DNA of 20,546 nt from Chloromonas sp. AAM2. Lineage: Eukaryota > Chlorophyta > Chlorophyceae > Chlamydomonadales > Chlamydomonadaceae. Made by a program: the position numbers and the translations under genes. Under the pieces are notes generated by a model. The model saw nothing but the letters and a program-made list of their open reading frames with translations, did no database searches and was not told the DNA's origin. Where the stretch lies: assembly GCA_004335635.1 (NCBI GenBank), contig QAXH01005689.1, positions 1 through 20,546 of the forward strand, in the 5' to 3' direction. This document shows positions 9,001 through 18,778 of this stretch, one piece after another. Every line of letters begins with the position of its first letter. Within the stretch, counting starts at the first letter, position 1.

Positions 9001-11202
9001 CAATGCTCGCCGCGGGTGTGCGGGGCATGGAAACGGCCGTGTCATCGGGCAGGGATACCAGGGCTGCCTGCGAGCAGTAAACACCAGATTGAAAGGGCGC
9101 GTAATCTTACTTTATCATTCCAACATCAAAATGTCACAGATGACTTGGCATCCTGTTGAACGTGTAATGCCAGTGTCATTCAACACTACATCACTCATTC
9201 CCAAGCTGTACAAGCAAAGCCATCAGATTTGCAGCCCAGGTCCGGCCAACATCTGCATGCGACAAACTGGAAGGCTTCGAAATCGCGATTGATCTGACAC
9301 CGGCTGGTCCTCACAATGCGCAATCTATTTGCAATGGGTCGGACACGTGGGTCGCCAGTTGTCGCCACCAAGGTGCTTACCTGCGCTCCCGCTAGTGCTT
9401 TGCGTGCATCGAGCCATGCAGCTTGCTCCTCCACGAAACGTGACGCTTCACTGCCCAGGGCTAGCTGGATGCGCCAGCTGAACGAGTCCCGGCGCAGTCG
9501 CTGCACATGCCGTTTGCCGCGTTGAAGCCGAATGACAGTCAGAATCACAAGCATCACCCGTCGCCGTGCAGCATGAACTTTCAGACGCCATGCAGCAATG
9601 GGTGGCAGCTCAGGAGTCACCAATGGCAGTCGCTTTCGATTGCCTGCAGATGTAACAGGCACTGCCTCCACAATGTGAATCAACAGCACGGCGCGGCAGT
9701 AATCAGCGACCAGAACCGGCCGATTTGCTGTGGGCAGCCGCTGCGGAGCTTGCACAAGGCCCAAAGCGCTGTGATGGCCGAGCTGTGCATAGGAAAACCC
9801 ACTCCAAAGCACGACACCACACTCTGCATACCAACAAGTCTGCCATCTCCTGGCTTTCTGCAGCTGCCACCAATGCCCTTTGAAGACAGCTGCATGACAC
9901 TGCGCACCGTGCCAACCAAAGCTGTCCATGGCCACCCACTACAACACCACCTGTTAAGCAACACTTACCATTGCCATACCGCTGCTCCAGATGTACAGGC
10001 TCGTCCTCACCCCCTGGCTTCCGTATCGACACCCCCTTGGCAAACGCAAGCATCTTCTGGCGCAGCAGCTGCTGCTGCCTGCGCTGCATCAATGCCTCCG
10101 GACTTAGAGAGGCCCACTTGGGTTGCTGGAACGCAGACGCCCCGTATTGTTCGCTGCAGCCGCCTGTACTGTCACCGCACCGGCCTGCGCCCTGCTGCCA
10201 CACAGCAATCCCATGCTCTTGCTGCCGGGGCGACAGCCCTTCCTGCCTCCTGGACGCCTGCTGCACGCGTGTGGCAGCCCTGACGTCACACAAGAGCACG
10301 TGGGGCAGCAAGCTGGTACCGGAGGCGGGTGCGGGCGGTGGGCCGATGTCGGCATACATGGCGGCCTGCGTGACGGGCGCCAAAACCTCCTGTATCTCCC
10401 GCTGCTGCCGCTGCAGGTGCTCCTGTGGGGAAAAGCAAGGAGTGAACAAAGCTTGTTGTAGTAGTTGTTGTGGTGGTGGTGGTGATGGTGGTGGTGGTTT
10501 TTACATGGTCTTCAGTTCGGGCAGGACGGCTCAGCGGGCGCAAGAGCGGGAAGACCAACAGTCAGCAAAACTCTCAACTTCACCATCACACCAGCAATAA
10601 ATGCACAAGAGCTGGCGTGTGCTCCTGGCATGCCAGGACATGGTAGGCCACGTCAGGTTACAAGCAGGTTAACAGTGGTGTGTTTGCGCGGTAGCTGGAT
10701 GCTGGGCAAGGATCACAGCGGTATGACATGGCAGTCAGAGAGCGCATGCTGTGCTGATACGATGGCTAGCAGATGTGCAGTTTGCTTGTGCCCGGCTCGG
10801 GATTGCCTGTGATGAGGAATGAATGGCATCATTCTGACCTGCAAAAACTGAAGTTTGGCGGTCATGGAATCTCCCCGGCTGAATGCTGGCCTCTCCAGAC
10901 CTGAGCAAGACAGAAACAAAACACAGGCAAGGCGATGAAAGTCTGTAGGCCTTGACACGGTCAAGGCAATTCGAGTGTGTGCATGCAGGTTGAAGTTGGG
11001 AGTGCTGCACGCTGTCAAACTGCATGGGTTGCACTGAACGCCTGAGGTTGCATGCTTGCAGTTGGCACTTCGCACCTCCCAGTGCATCCAGTTCCCGAGC
11101 GCGCTCGCTCCTCCAATCTGACCGGACGTAGGCCTCCATGAACTGCCGGCAAGCATTGGGGTCCCCACCAGCCGGGAGGAAAACACTCGAGGCATTTCCC
11201 AT
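2391..11202 (-). CDS. Large 16-exon protein ending in two USP-like domains
   Basis: The overall protein is not recognised. Exons in transcription order: 11076-11202, 10839-10900, 9969-10422, 9381-9643, 7607-9067, 7208-7402, 6841-7095, 6713-6757, 6606-6664, 5307-6383, 4792-5020, 4120-4533, 3684-3896, 3245-3449, 2868-3062, 2391-2608. Every junction is GT-AG and the phases agree throughout, giving about 1,823 residues. Layout: possible myristoylation start MGNASS; charged, Gln/Arg-rich helical region (about 1-302); Ser/Ala/Gly-rich exon (303-789); unrecognised folded-looking middle (790-1409, with KHRMYGLNPCRVYILQTVRW near 968); acidic linker; USP-like domain I (about 1524-1687); USP-like domain II (about 1688-1823). 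USP domains are small Rossmann-like folds that often bind ATP. The start at 11202 follows a TATA-like sequence, but an upstream exon cannot be excluded. The 45-base eighth exon has alternative acceptors. Cellular role unknown. Confidence 0.85.
3245..4191 (-). other. USP-like domain I
   Basis: Three exons encode residues about 1524-1687. The order matches the universal stress protein fold: strand LDIIVFIVANK, helix, strand DCVHLVTVV, a loop, strand VRSLVLVKG, helix LLDCMQEAVEAC, strand GLVIMGSK, then NVVGSVTLSAIKRL and the closing strand PVAVVTTNTRN. In ATP-binding USPs the loop is G-2x-G-9x-G(S/T). Here G1622 and G1658-S1659 are present, the second Gly is replaced by Ala (GSKA), and the spacing is widened by about 25 residues. 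The fold is likely; ATP binding is uncertain. Confidence 0.7.
4792..7402 (-). other. Unrecognised middle region of the USP-fusion protein
   Basis: Six exons (7208-7402, 6841-7095, 6713-6757, 6606-6664, 5307-6383, 4792-5020) encode residues 790-1409. Notable segments are FINRVNGAWAEGCAW, DQWRVYKADLTRKLRNGQ, RMLPVILQ, HRMYGLNPCRVYILQTVRW, PSYLWDADQRCFVHNP, RDMALLGRDGGPLD, LQRYVFHLPSLVAAVS and PKLVLAGGELHVTHELSDLS. The aromatic and hydrophobic pattern looks folded, but I do not recognise a family. A Gly/Pro/Ala-rich insert divides the largest exon. The eighth exon is taken as 6713-6757; in-frame acceptors further right would add a few residues. Confidence 0.6.
7607..9067 (-). other. Low-complexity 487-codon exon
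   Basis: One uninterrupted exon encodes residues 303-789 of the USP-fusion protein. It is rich in Ser, Ala, Gly, Thr and Pro and probably disordered. It ends in the charged helix RADLFERIQMQ, which runs on into the next exon. In its centre are near-identical 18-residue repeats. The exon opens with AALVSLPDDTAV after a clear CAG acceptor at 9068-9070 and closes at a GTGGGC donor. Confidence 0.75.
8376..8483 (-). repeat. 54-bp tandem repeat, 18-residue protein repeat
   Basis: Two copies (8376-8429 and 8430-8483) with period 54 bases keep the reading frame and encode the unit SSVAGSAGGYIVANTACG with small changes. Degenerate Ser/Ala/Gly copies flank them on both sides. They lie inside the long low-complexity exon. 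Confidence 0.85.
10454..10500. repeat. GTT/GGT triplet repeat in intron
   Basis: An imperfect trinucleotide run of GTT, GTA, GGT and GAT units lies in the intron between exons 2 and 3 of the large gene. On the transcribed strand it is C/A-rich and begins about 30 bases upstream of the exon 3 acceptor. Confidence 0.85.
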
Positions 11203-11255
11203 CCTGCAGCCTGATACGCACTCTGACCTTTATTCAAGCATCAAGTTTCCCGCAG

Positions 11256-11265
11256 TTTTTTAAAA
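11256..11265 (-). promoter_or_regulatory. TATA-like box of the USP-fusion gene
   Basis: The minus strand reads TTTTAAAAAA here, about 54 bases before the proposed ATG at 11202. Initiation 25-30 bases downstream would place the start between the three-codon upstream frame at 11230-11241 and the real ATG. Assigned by position only. Confidence 0.3.
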
Positions 11266-11731
11266 TGTCAGGTGTGTAGCGCCTTCACAGCCTCGCAGTT
11301 GGGCTACCTCCTGGTACCTTGGACATTTTGTCCAACGATACTTGAAGCGGAACTTTGATACTCGTGTTCTTTCTCATCCGTCGGAGTTGACACATGCAAT
11401 CATCGGGTCTGTACGGGCACCAACGCTGACAGGTACGTTTTTGTCAGGCGGGCGGTGTGTGATTTCTTGGGCATTCGGACACACCTGTTATCACAATGCA
11501 CCTTGGCTTTGCAGTCTGTGACGGACAAGCAATGACCTCCAAAGCCACTTTTCACCAGATATGTGTGTGAAGCCAGACTCCAGTTGGCAATGGGCAACAC
11601 CGTGCAGCAGACTCCATGAGGTATCGTGCATGCGCACTGGCAGCACCCTGTGTTGATCGCATGCAGCATCAGCCTTCTCCAGCCTCCCTGCACTCACGCT
11701 CCAATATTTGCTTTCAGGAGCCTTGATAATC

Positions 11732-11736
11732 TTACA
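11732..11736 (-). terminator. TGTAA polyadenylation signal of the Popeye-like gene
   Basis: The first minus-strand TGTAA after the stop codon at 12832, about 1.1 kb downstream. A 3' untranslated region of this size is common in volvocine-type green algae. Cleavage would occur just after it, leaving roughly 500 bases for the next promoter. Confidence 0.5.
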
Positions 11737-12831
11737 GTAAGCTAGGACAGTAAGCCAGCACAAATGCAACATCTACCACCTACGACATTCTACCGGGTGT
11801 ACCAGGTCAAGCACGAAAGCAAAACACTCAAAGCAAAACACTTGTGATTTGGCGGGTGTGTCTCGAGCATGCACTAGGCACCAAAGTGGAGCATATGCCA
11901 TGAACCATTTAAAACATGGAAACAGGAAGATATCATAGAGTCCAGTTCTTCAGATACAATTCTAGCATGTGCCCTTTTTCATAGGCTTGGCATGGTCCTG
12001 TGAACTCCAACACCCCAGTTGGAGTACGTCCTTTGGATGTCAATACCAGTACATCAAGTGACGGCCACCCGGGGCTTGCTAGTGCCATCCATGCATACAG
12101 TGAAAGGACATCTGGCCTCAGCATACCAACCGCACAGAGTGTCATGCTTCTGTGAGGCACAACGCCTGCACCTGGCCCCAATCATTTCTACCACCCACCA
12201 TCATACCACAATCGCACATCCTATGCCTCCTTGATGTAATTAATACATATACATGGGTCTCACACAGCGATCCACATTCTGGGCACAAGACCCGATTGGT
12301 CACATGCCAGTGCCGGGCAATAAGGAGGCAATCATGCTCAGGCGAGAACAAATTGTACCATTGCAAAGTCCGCAGCTTGCAGGTACCAGCCGTCGCCGAC
12401 AGTGTCCGATACACCGACGAGCTTGAATGAGAAAAAACTGGAATAAGGAACCCAGGTGAGCATAAGGATGAATAATGATTTCTAGAGGAGTTACGCCACA
12501 AGGAGCCATTTCTCGTTGCCAAACCGCAGATTCAGTACAGAAAAGCCAAGGCAAGGAAAAAGAATCATGGTTGCCAGAGACTTGCAGGCTGTGGCAATCA
12601 AATCACTTGCTGTTCAACGAGCCACAAAGAACGATTTGTTTGACGTGATCCCGCTGTAAGGCGCAACAGCAAACTATCCCTGCAACAAATAAGATCCAGA
12701 GCTTCCAGGCCCACGGGAGCCACCCGTATCTTTTGTACCGAACTGGACTGCCATGACGTGAGAGCTCATGTCTGAAGCATTGCCAGGCTCACTTCACATG
12801 TGAGAGTACTTCACGCGTGTTAGCATGGCCA

Positions 12832-15800
12832 CTATCGATGCCACTGGGGTGCGTAGAGGCCTGTGGGCTTGTGAACTTCATAGGTGTGCTCAAGGGGTGA
12901 GGACCTGGCACGTGACGGGCTCTTTGGCCTGCTCAAGCTTATCTCTGCCGGGTGGAGAGAGAGCGCAACAGGGCTGGTGTGCCCATGGCCTGACTCTTCA
13001 CGAGAGCTGTAGCGCACTACCATAGGGGCCACACCGCGCAACGGGGTGGGCCGGGGAGACCCGGGGCTGCCGGACGCCTGCAACATACAGTGCAAAACTA
13101 TTCAGCATATATTCATGGGACCTGATGCACTTGTTGAGTGGGCGATGCATCAGTTCGACAGTTCACCAGTTCACCAGTTCATCAGGATGGACAGAGGATC
13201 ACTGTTCAGAGTCTAGAGGGAACGCACTGATGTACTTAATAAGTGGGCGACGATGCATCTGATCATAGTTTGATCTGTCGGAGCAGCAGGCAGATTCAGT
13301 TGAGGCAATGCAATGCGTTGGCAGTCAAGGCACTGGTGCCCTCAGGAGAGCAGCGTGGTTCGCACGTACTCAGCCCTTGACAGCATCAGGCACCAGCACT
13401 CGTTGTCAGCACCAGCACATAAGAGTTTTACTTATTAACACATACAGCCAGGATTTTGTGCATGGCTTGAACATCATTGGGACCAGGGCAAAGAGTCTGC
13501 TGTCTAGTGTCGACATCACAACTCCGGCATGGTTCTCAAAAACACTAGCTGACGATACGCAAGTCTGCCTGGCGTTTTGCCTCCCCGCTCCTACCGGTTG
13601 ATCAGGCACGGGGTGCAGGGGTGAGTCCGCCAGGATTCCAGCGGATTGGAATCGCGCGATGATGTGGTCTTGATTAGCAAAGGCCATGGTGCGTGCCGCT
13701 GCAATACCATTTGAAAGTCTCAGGGCTGTTGGTTGTGCCATTCAGCACCACATACAACAAGGTGTTGCTGGCGCTGGTGCAGCCATGATGTGGCGTAGCC
13801 CACACTTTGGGTTGGGTTTACCAGAGTTAGGATCCCATGTGTTGCACATCAAGTCTGATCTCAATGCATCACTGTGAGGTGTACATGCCTGGCGTGCCCA
13901 TACAAAATCACAGGACATGTTAGCCTAGCCAGTCAGGTGGGAAAGAGAACGCAGATTGACTTTCTGAGTGCGGTGCACGTGTACAGAAGCGTCACTCAGA
14001 ACAAATTGTGCGCCCCAGCTAAGCAACACAGAAACAACATGGGCTTCTGAAGCACATACACATTCACCAACATATAGCTTGAAAAAGCGCTCCTGATGTA
14101 AACCGGCACACACACGGGTCCTTGAAGCACATACACACACGGCACGCACCTGCCCGCATGCCCGAGCCTGGCAGTGACCTGTGCCTGAGGCCCACGGGTG
14201 GGAGCAGGGAGAGTGAGCGCCACATCCAGGCCGCCCAGGAGCGCAGCGAGTAGGACTGCAGCTCTGATGCCTGCATGGGGCTGGTCATGTCGCGTGTGCG
14301 TGCGCCCTTGAGCCATGCAGGGTCCTCCTCAAGGCCTGCATGCACACACAGCAATGCACAAGAACATGTGTCGGGCTGTTGAGCACATGTGCAGCACAAT
14401 GGTGTCACCAACACAAGTGCATTTGCTGTGCATCTCAAGTGAAGCAGCACGGCAAATCCATGAAACATTATGTTGGTGTTCCTCAATCCAACAATGAATA
14501 CGTTTCCTCTGCAGTACTACTAGGTAGTGAGTGTGTAGACACTGCATACCCCGATACCATGATAGTTTGCTCAGCCGCTGCACCCATGTGCATGGCAACC
14601 GTGTCCTGTCACCCACCCACCGTTAGAGTCATGTGCGCTGCACTTCTGCCCCTGCACGTGCCTGCGCCGCCTTGTGAAGCCCGAGCCCACCATGTACCTG
14701 CGTCAATGGGCGCATGCGATGGGAATCATGCCAACAACTGATTCGTCTGCGGATGTGCTTGCCGGGCTGCCTAAACCAGTCAACATCAAAGAGCATGTCA
14801 AAGCCACAGGTGCCTGACATCACTGAACGCCTCCTCACTCATCCATGGCAGTGCACTCACAGGATTAGGTTCCGCCAGTAACCTGAAGAGCAACAGAAAA
14901 CAAAACAGACGTGAAAATGCATGCACAGAAGAAATGCTTCAGGTGATGACTACAGGTGCATGCTCACGCAGCTCATGTCTGATGACATGGTTCAGTATGC
15001 CGTTGCATCTAAAATCTAAGCAACGATTCCTGTGCCCTGCCTGTCTTTGCCACCAGTCCCGCCCAGACCAGTGCCGTAAGCAGGCCCAGTGCCAGCGCAT
15101 CAGAGCAATACACTCAAGGCACATCAGGCATGGCCAAGGGCAGGACTGGCATGACAGCATGCGCTTCTGGTGCACCATGGCAGCAAAATCTGTGCATGCT
15201 GCGATTGAGCTCCTCATGGCTTCCATGGCACCATCCTTGTTCGCCAGCCTCTTCCGTTTCCTTATCCCGCCAGCAAAATACTTCCTAACGCAGTTTCTCT
15301 ACACCATGCTTCCAGCCCGGGCTCTCACCTGACACGCTGGGCGACACTGCAAAGGCCATGTCAGACACCTGACTGGCATGCCACGTGAACAACAGGCAGT
15401 CAGTTTCTGCATCAACTGCAAACAATTGCAGGGGCGTCTGGTTGTGAGCAGCTGAGCAGCGCCATGAACAGCCTGTTGCAGAAAAGTTGAGCTGACAAGT
15501 CGACAAACTCCTCTGGCAGTGAATTCCCAAAGATCTACAGGGGTTTTGCAAACCGGTAAGCAGAAGACTTGGCTTTGTTGATTGGATGACTAGCCACGAA
15601 GAACAGCTCACCCTGATACAATGCACCGTCCATGCGATCGAAGCCGATATAAATGCCGAAAAGATTGAACAAGCGGAAGTCAAACATCTCTCCTGCACAG
15701 GCGTACAACACGCACTTTTGTACACGGCACGAGGACCAACCCTGCAGAGGCGCTGGGGCGGCAGATACAGCTAGTGCACCAGAGGTTGTGCAAGCAACGC

Positions 15801-18778
15801 AAGGAAGCCCCTGCACCATCCTACCCAGTGCAGTTGCGCTGTGATGTATCTACAGGCCCCAGACTGCCTCCTGACCCCTCCCACGTCCGCCCGCTTGAGG
15901 TGGTCTCAGCTTACCAGAGTATAGTGGCCTGCACAACAGGAAAACAGACATTTCTTCAGTCGTGTGCGGCAAGTGTGACACTTGTGACCATGGCAATCGA
16001 AATAGGTTCTCTGCGAGTGTTCAGTCCACTCTCTTACCACCAGTCGCTGCGGCTGCTTTCCGAGCAAACTGAGACCACGCCATCCACAATCACTGCAGGC
16101 ATCCAGCACTACCATCCCTTAGTCCACCACTTTAGAGAGGATTTGCATTTTTGGCACGTTGGAGTGAGCCAGCATTCTGAACACGGATGTTCCCGCCTTG
16201 AGGCGGTTTCTACCGCAGCAAGCAAACTGAGAGATGTCAGCAAGTCATCAGCGTACAGCGTACATGGGGAAGAGTCATCTGCACCAGTGCCATGCTCGAT
16301 GCAGGATGTGTGAAGGCCCTCACTGTGAAGGCACAGCTCACTGAAGCCTGCAGCAGCAACCAGGAGGCATGAGGAATTGTGAGTTTTCTAGTCACAGCCG
16401 TGGTGTGCGTGTGCCCAGTGAGTGAGTTAGTGAGTGAGTGAGTGAGTGAGTGAGTGAGTGAGTGATGAGTGAGTGGGTATCATTTTACATCTGTGTCGTC
16501 CGACAAGTCGAACAGAGGATGGCTCAAGCTCCAGAGTGTCCTATCTATGGAGCGTCAGGGAACGACACCAGTGCTGCCACCCAGGCCATGCATTTCCCTT
16601 CGCTGGATCAGAAAAGAGCCGGAAATCTCCACCCACAGACTGCCAAGTAGGCATGACGGGTCACGGGCCATGCATTCTTCATGCTTAATCAGACTTCACT
16701 GGCCAAACTGCAGCTGGAGCATAACGAGTCACCGGCCATGCACCATGTCACTGGACCCACCCTTGAGATAGATAGTCTCGCCCTTCTTGTAACTGCAGGA
16801 GGCACAGGAGATTGCACAGCCTGCATTAGCTTTGTGCTGGCAGCTGGGCCTTCTACTCTCAAGCACTTCATGGTTATTAGGCACGTTATTCTTGAAAAGA
16901 TAATGTGTCTAGCTGCTGTGCCGTGGATTGCACCATGACACGCCATGTTATGTCGATGAATTAAGCTCAGTCACGTACAGGGAGTAGGCTTGGTGCTTGC
17001 AGCTGGGCCTTTTGCTCCAAGGCAAGGCACGCCCAGTCACATATCGTAGTGTGCATGGTTTGCTAATAACGCATAGGGTAGTTGTCGTCATGCACGCGAG
17101 CCAAGCCCTGCTAATAACGCAACAATTGTCGTCTCCTTTCCTGGGGTCAAATCCCACTCATACCTGTTCCATGTGCCCCGCTTCATCAGCTCCAAAAACT
17201 CAATCTTGCCCATGCCGGATCGCCTGCAACCCATGTCATGATCAGCAGCATGATCAGCACGTGCATGCATTGTAACCAGCAGGACAGGGGTCACCGGCCA
17301 ACCACTTGTCCTGCACCTTCAGCAAGAGCTGATGAGGTCCACTGAAGCCATGTGTTGGCCCTCGTGTTATGCACACCCCTACATCGCTACATGCTACATT
17401 TGCTGCTCTGTCCTGTGGCCCCTGAACCTACGCATTTCGTTTCTTACAGCTGCTTGTGCTTGTAGAGCGCAGCATGCACACCGGTACACGCACATTTGTA
17501 CACGCACCTGTACATGCACCTCCACAGTTGTTCCGTATCCCCTGAGAGCTTGATGGGCCGCTCGTCCCACCAGTGGCGCACCAGCGCAGTGCAATGCAGC
17601 GTGCCGCACAGCACGGACCAGAACACAAACCCTGCAGGGCGCCGGGGAGCGGGACAGGCTTCAGACCTTGCAGCACAGCACACTACTTCGCATCAGTAAT
17701 AAACACTTGAAGTAGTAAGAGAGTTCAAACGCCTATGTACTACACACATGCATGTCCTTGTGCACATGCTGCTCATGTTCCAGGAGAGAGCCCCAAGAGG
17801 AATGCGGGTTGTATAGGAACACTGCGCGATTAGTATGGGCTCGCATTGCTTGTGCCATGCCCTGACCAAAGGCATTGAACCACGCAGTAACCTGTCACGG
17901 GCCATGTATTTCGCACACAGTCCCTCACCCCAAGGCAAGAGCCCTGCGTCGCTTGTCCAGTGTGGGATGCTGGGCAGGCCATTAAGGGCATTGATTAAAA
18001 GCATGATCTGCAACAAGGCATTGATGCATAGGATGGCATAAAGGTTCTTGTGCCGCCCTGCCCATGGTGTGCTGATGCAGTCACCTGCGCAAGCCAACCA
18101 GGGTTATCCATTGACTGCGTTTACGGCCATACAACTGAACGTCACTGAGGTTTCCTGCTGGGTCTTGTAAAGTGCCAGATTGCAGGTGTTCTGCTGGGTG
18201 CTGTGGAACCCCAACACATGCTGTGGGTTGTTGTGCCGTGGGTTGTTGTGCTGTGGCTTGTGTCGCCTCTTTTCATTGTTTGTAATCGTTCTGAGTGTTA
18301 ACAAGCCCACTTTACATTGTCTTTGATTATTGCCTGTAGTGCGTCAGCCCGTGTCGGAACTCCTGTGTCGTCAGAGCGCCGTCAGAGCGAGAGTAACGCT
18401 TGTGACCTGTCAAATCCGTGGCTCATTGGGTTTGCAATTTGCGCAAGTACTTGGTATTTGCGTTGGACGTGCTACATGGTGTGCACTCCCTCCTTGTTAA
18501 TAAGATGACTCCCTCCGTTTGGCACAAGGGGTGGCGTTTGCAATGCTGGGCAACACACGTAAAGTAGTGGAGTTCTGCAATGTCAACATGTCAACAGGGC
18601 ATCGTTGCTGCTCATACCCTACAAGGCCTTGTTTTTGAAGGCCCTTCCCCTGGCTTTGTGCTAAAACTAAACTAGAAAGTGTACAAACGGCTATCGTGGA
18701 CTCACATAGGCCATGGTTAGCGAGAAGCGGATAAGGATCAGGTCACTGAAGATCGCGGCAAAGAAGAAGAAACAGTTA
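12832..18778 (-). CDS. Popeye/cNMP-binding-like membrane protein, 5' end missing
   Basis: Thirteen exons in transcription order: 18706-18778, 17929-18007, 17520-17631, 17164-17223, 16757-16792, 16581-16639, 15612-15692, 15329-15451, 14861-14882, 14691-14770, 14150-14335, 13595-13725, 12832-13077. Phases agree at every junction, giving about 428 residues after an unlocated start. Residues 1-70 are three hydrophobic segments (NCFFFFAAIFSDLILIRF, then IMLLINALNG, then FVFWSVLCGTLHCTALV). They are followed by RHWWDERPIKLSGDTEQLW and RSGMGKIEFLELMKRGTW. Next is a beta-rich part, YKKGETIYLKG, LWVEISGSFLIQRREM, GEMFDFRLFNLFGIYIGF and DCLLFTWHASQ, then YWRN. This order (three membrane spans, short helix, jelly-roll) is that of Popeye proteins, which bind cAMP in animals. 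The tail from about 305 is Ser/Pro/Arg-rich. The donor of the fifth exon (GTCCAG) is weak, and a few residues may be missing between exons 3 and 4. Ligand binding is not shown. Confidence 0.72.
13122..13259. repeat. Short repeats in the last intron of the Popeye-like gene
   Basis: A block of about 30 bases at 13122-13151 recurs with changes at 13227-13259; both copies end in GATGCATC. Between them, at 13151-13183, is a four-fold run of CAGTTC-containing 9-base units. All lie in the intron between the last two exons. Confidence 0.8.
16417..16476. repeat. (AGTG)n microsatellite
   Basis: About fifteen four-base units with two small interruptions lie in the 888-base intron between exons 6 and 7 of the Popeye-like gene. 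It is probably length-variable among strains. Confidence 0.95.
16657..16742. repeat. 18-base duplication in Popeye-like intron
   Basis: A motif at 16657-16674 (CGGGTCACGGGCCATGCA) recurs at 16725-16742 with two changes, in the intron between exons 5 and 6. A similar core appears again at 17893-17906. These are small intronic duplications without known function. Confidence 0.7.
16834..17133. repeat. Duplicated segments in intron before exon 5
   Basis: A 19-base sequence at 16834-16852 recurs at 16993-17011 with one change. Separately, TGCTAATAACGCA occurs at 17061-17073 and 17109-17121, each followed by TTGTCGTC. All lie in the intron between exons 4 and 5 of the Popeye-like gene. Confidence 0.8.
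18221..18264. repeat. Imperfect 16-base tandem repeat
   Basis: A TG-rich unit containing GTGGGTTGTTGTGC occurs twice in tandem, followed by a degenerate third copy. It lies in the roughly 700-base intron between the first two visible exons of the Popeye-like gene. Confidence 0.8.

Larger units (their letters stand above)
11203..12831 (-). other. Popeye-like 3' UTR and promoter of next gene
   Basis: A 1.6-kb spacer without supported coding sequence. From 12831 down to the TGTAA at 11732-11736 it should be the long 3' untranslated region of the Popeye-like gene. From there to 11203 it should be promoter and leader of the USP-fusion gene. A 126-codon minus frame at 12142-12522 and a 97-codon frame at 11400-11693 show no recognisable domain and no clear splice connection. 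Confidence 0.45.

Noticed and set aside
9507..10283. 258-codon plus-strand open frame
   Set aside because: It lies antisense to confirmed exons 3 and 4 of the large gene and has no recognisable domain; it is a shadow of the GC-rich coding strand.
9381..11202. Resemblance of the N-terminal region to ciliary central-pair proteins such as CFAP221
   Set aside because: The likeness rests on a few charged helical positions, and no ASH domains are present or have room upstream. Not enough to name it.
11230..11241. Three-codon upstream open frame before the USP-fusion ATG
   Set aside because: If the TATA-like box at 11256-11265 is real, transcription probably starts after most of it, so there is no ground to call it regulatory.
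12142..12522. 126-codon minus-strand frame with a CPEC motif
   Set aside because: It lies in the presumed 3' untranslated region after the Popeye-like stop codon. One Cys pair is not a zinc-finger, and no splice connection to an exon was found.
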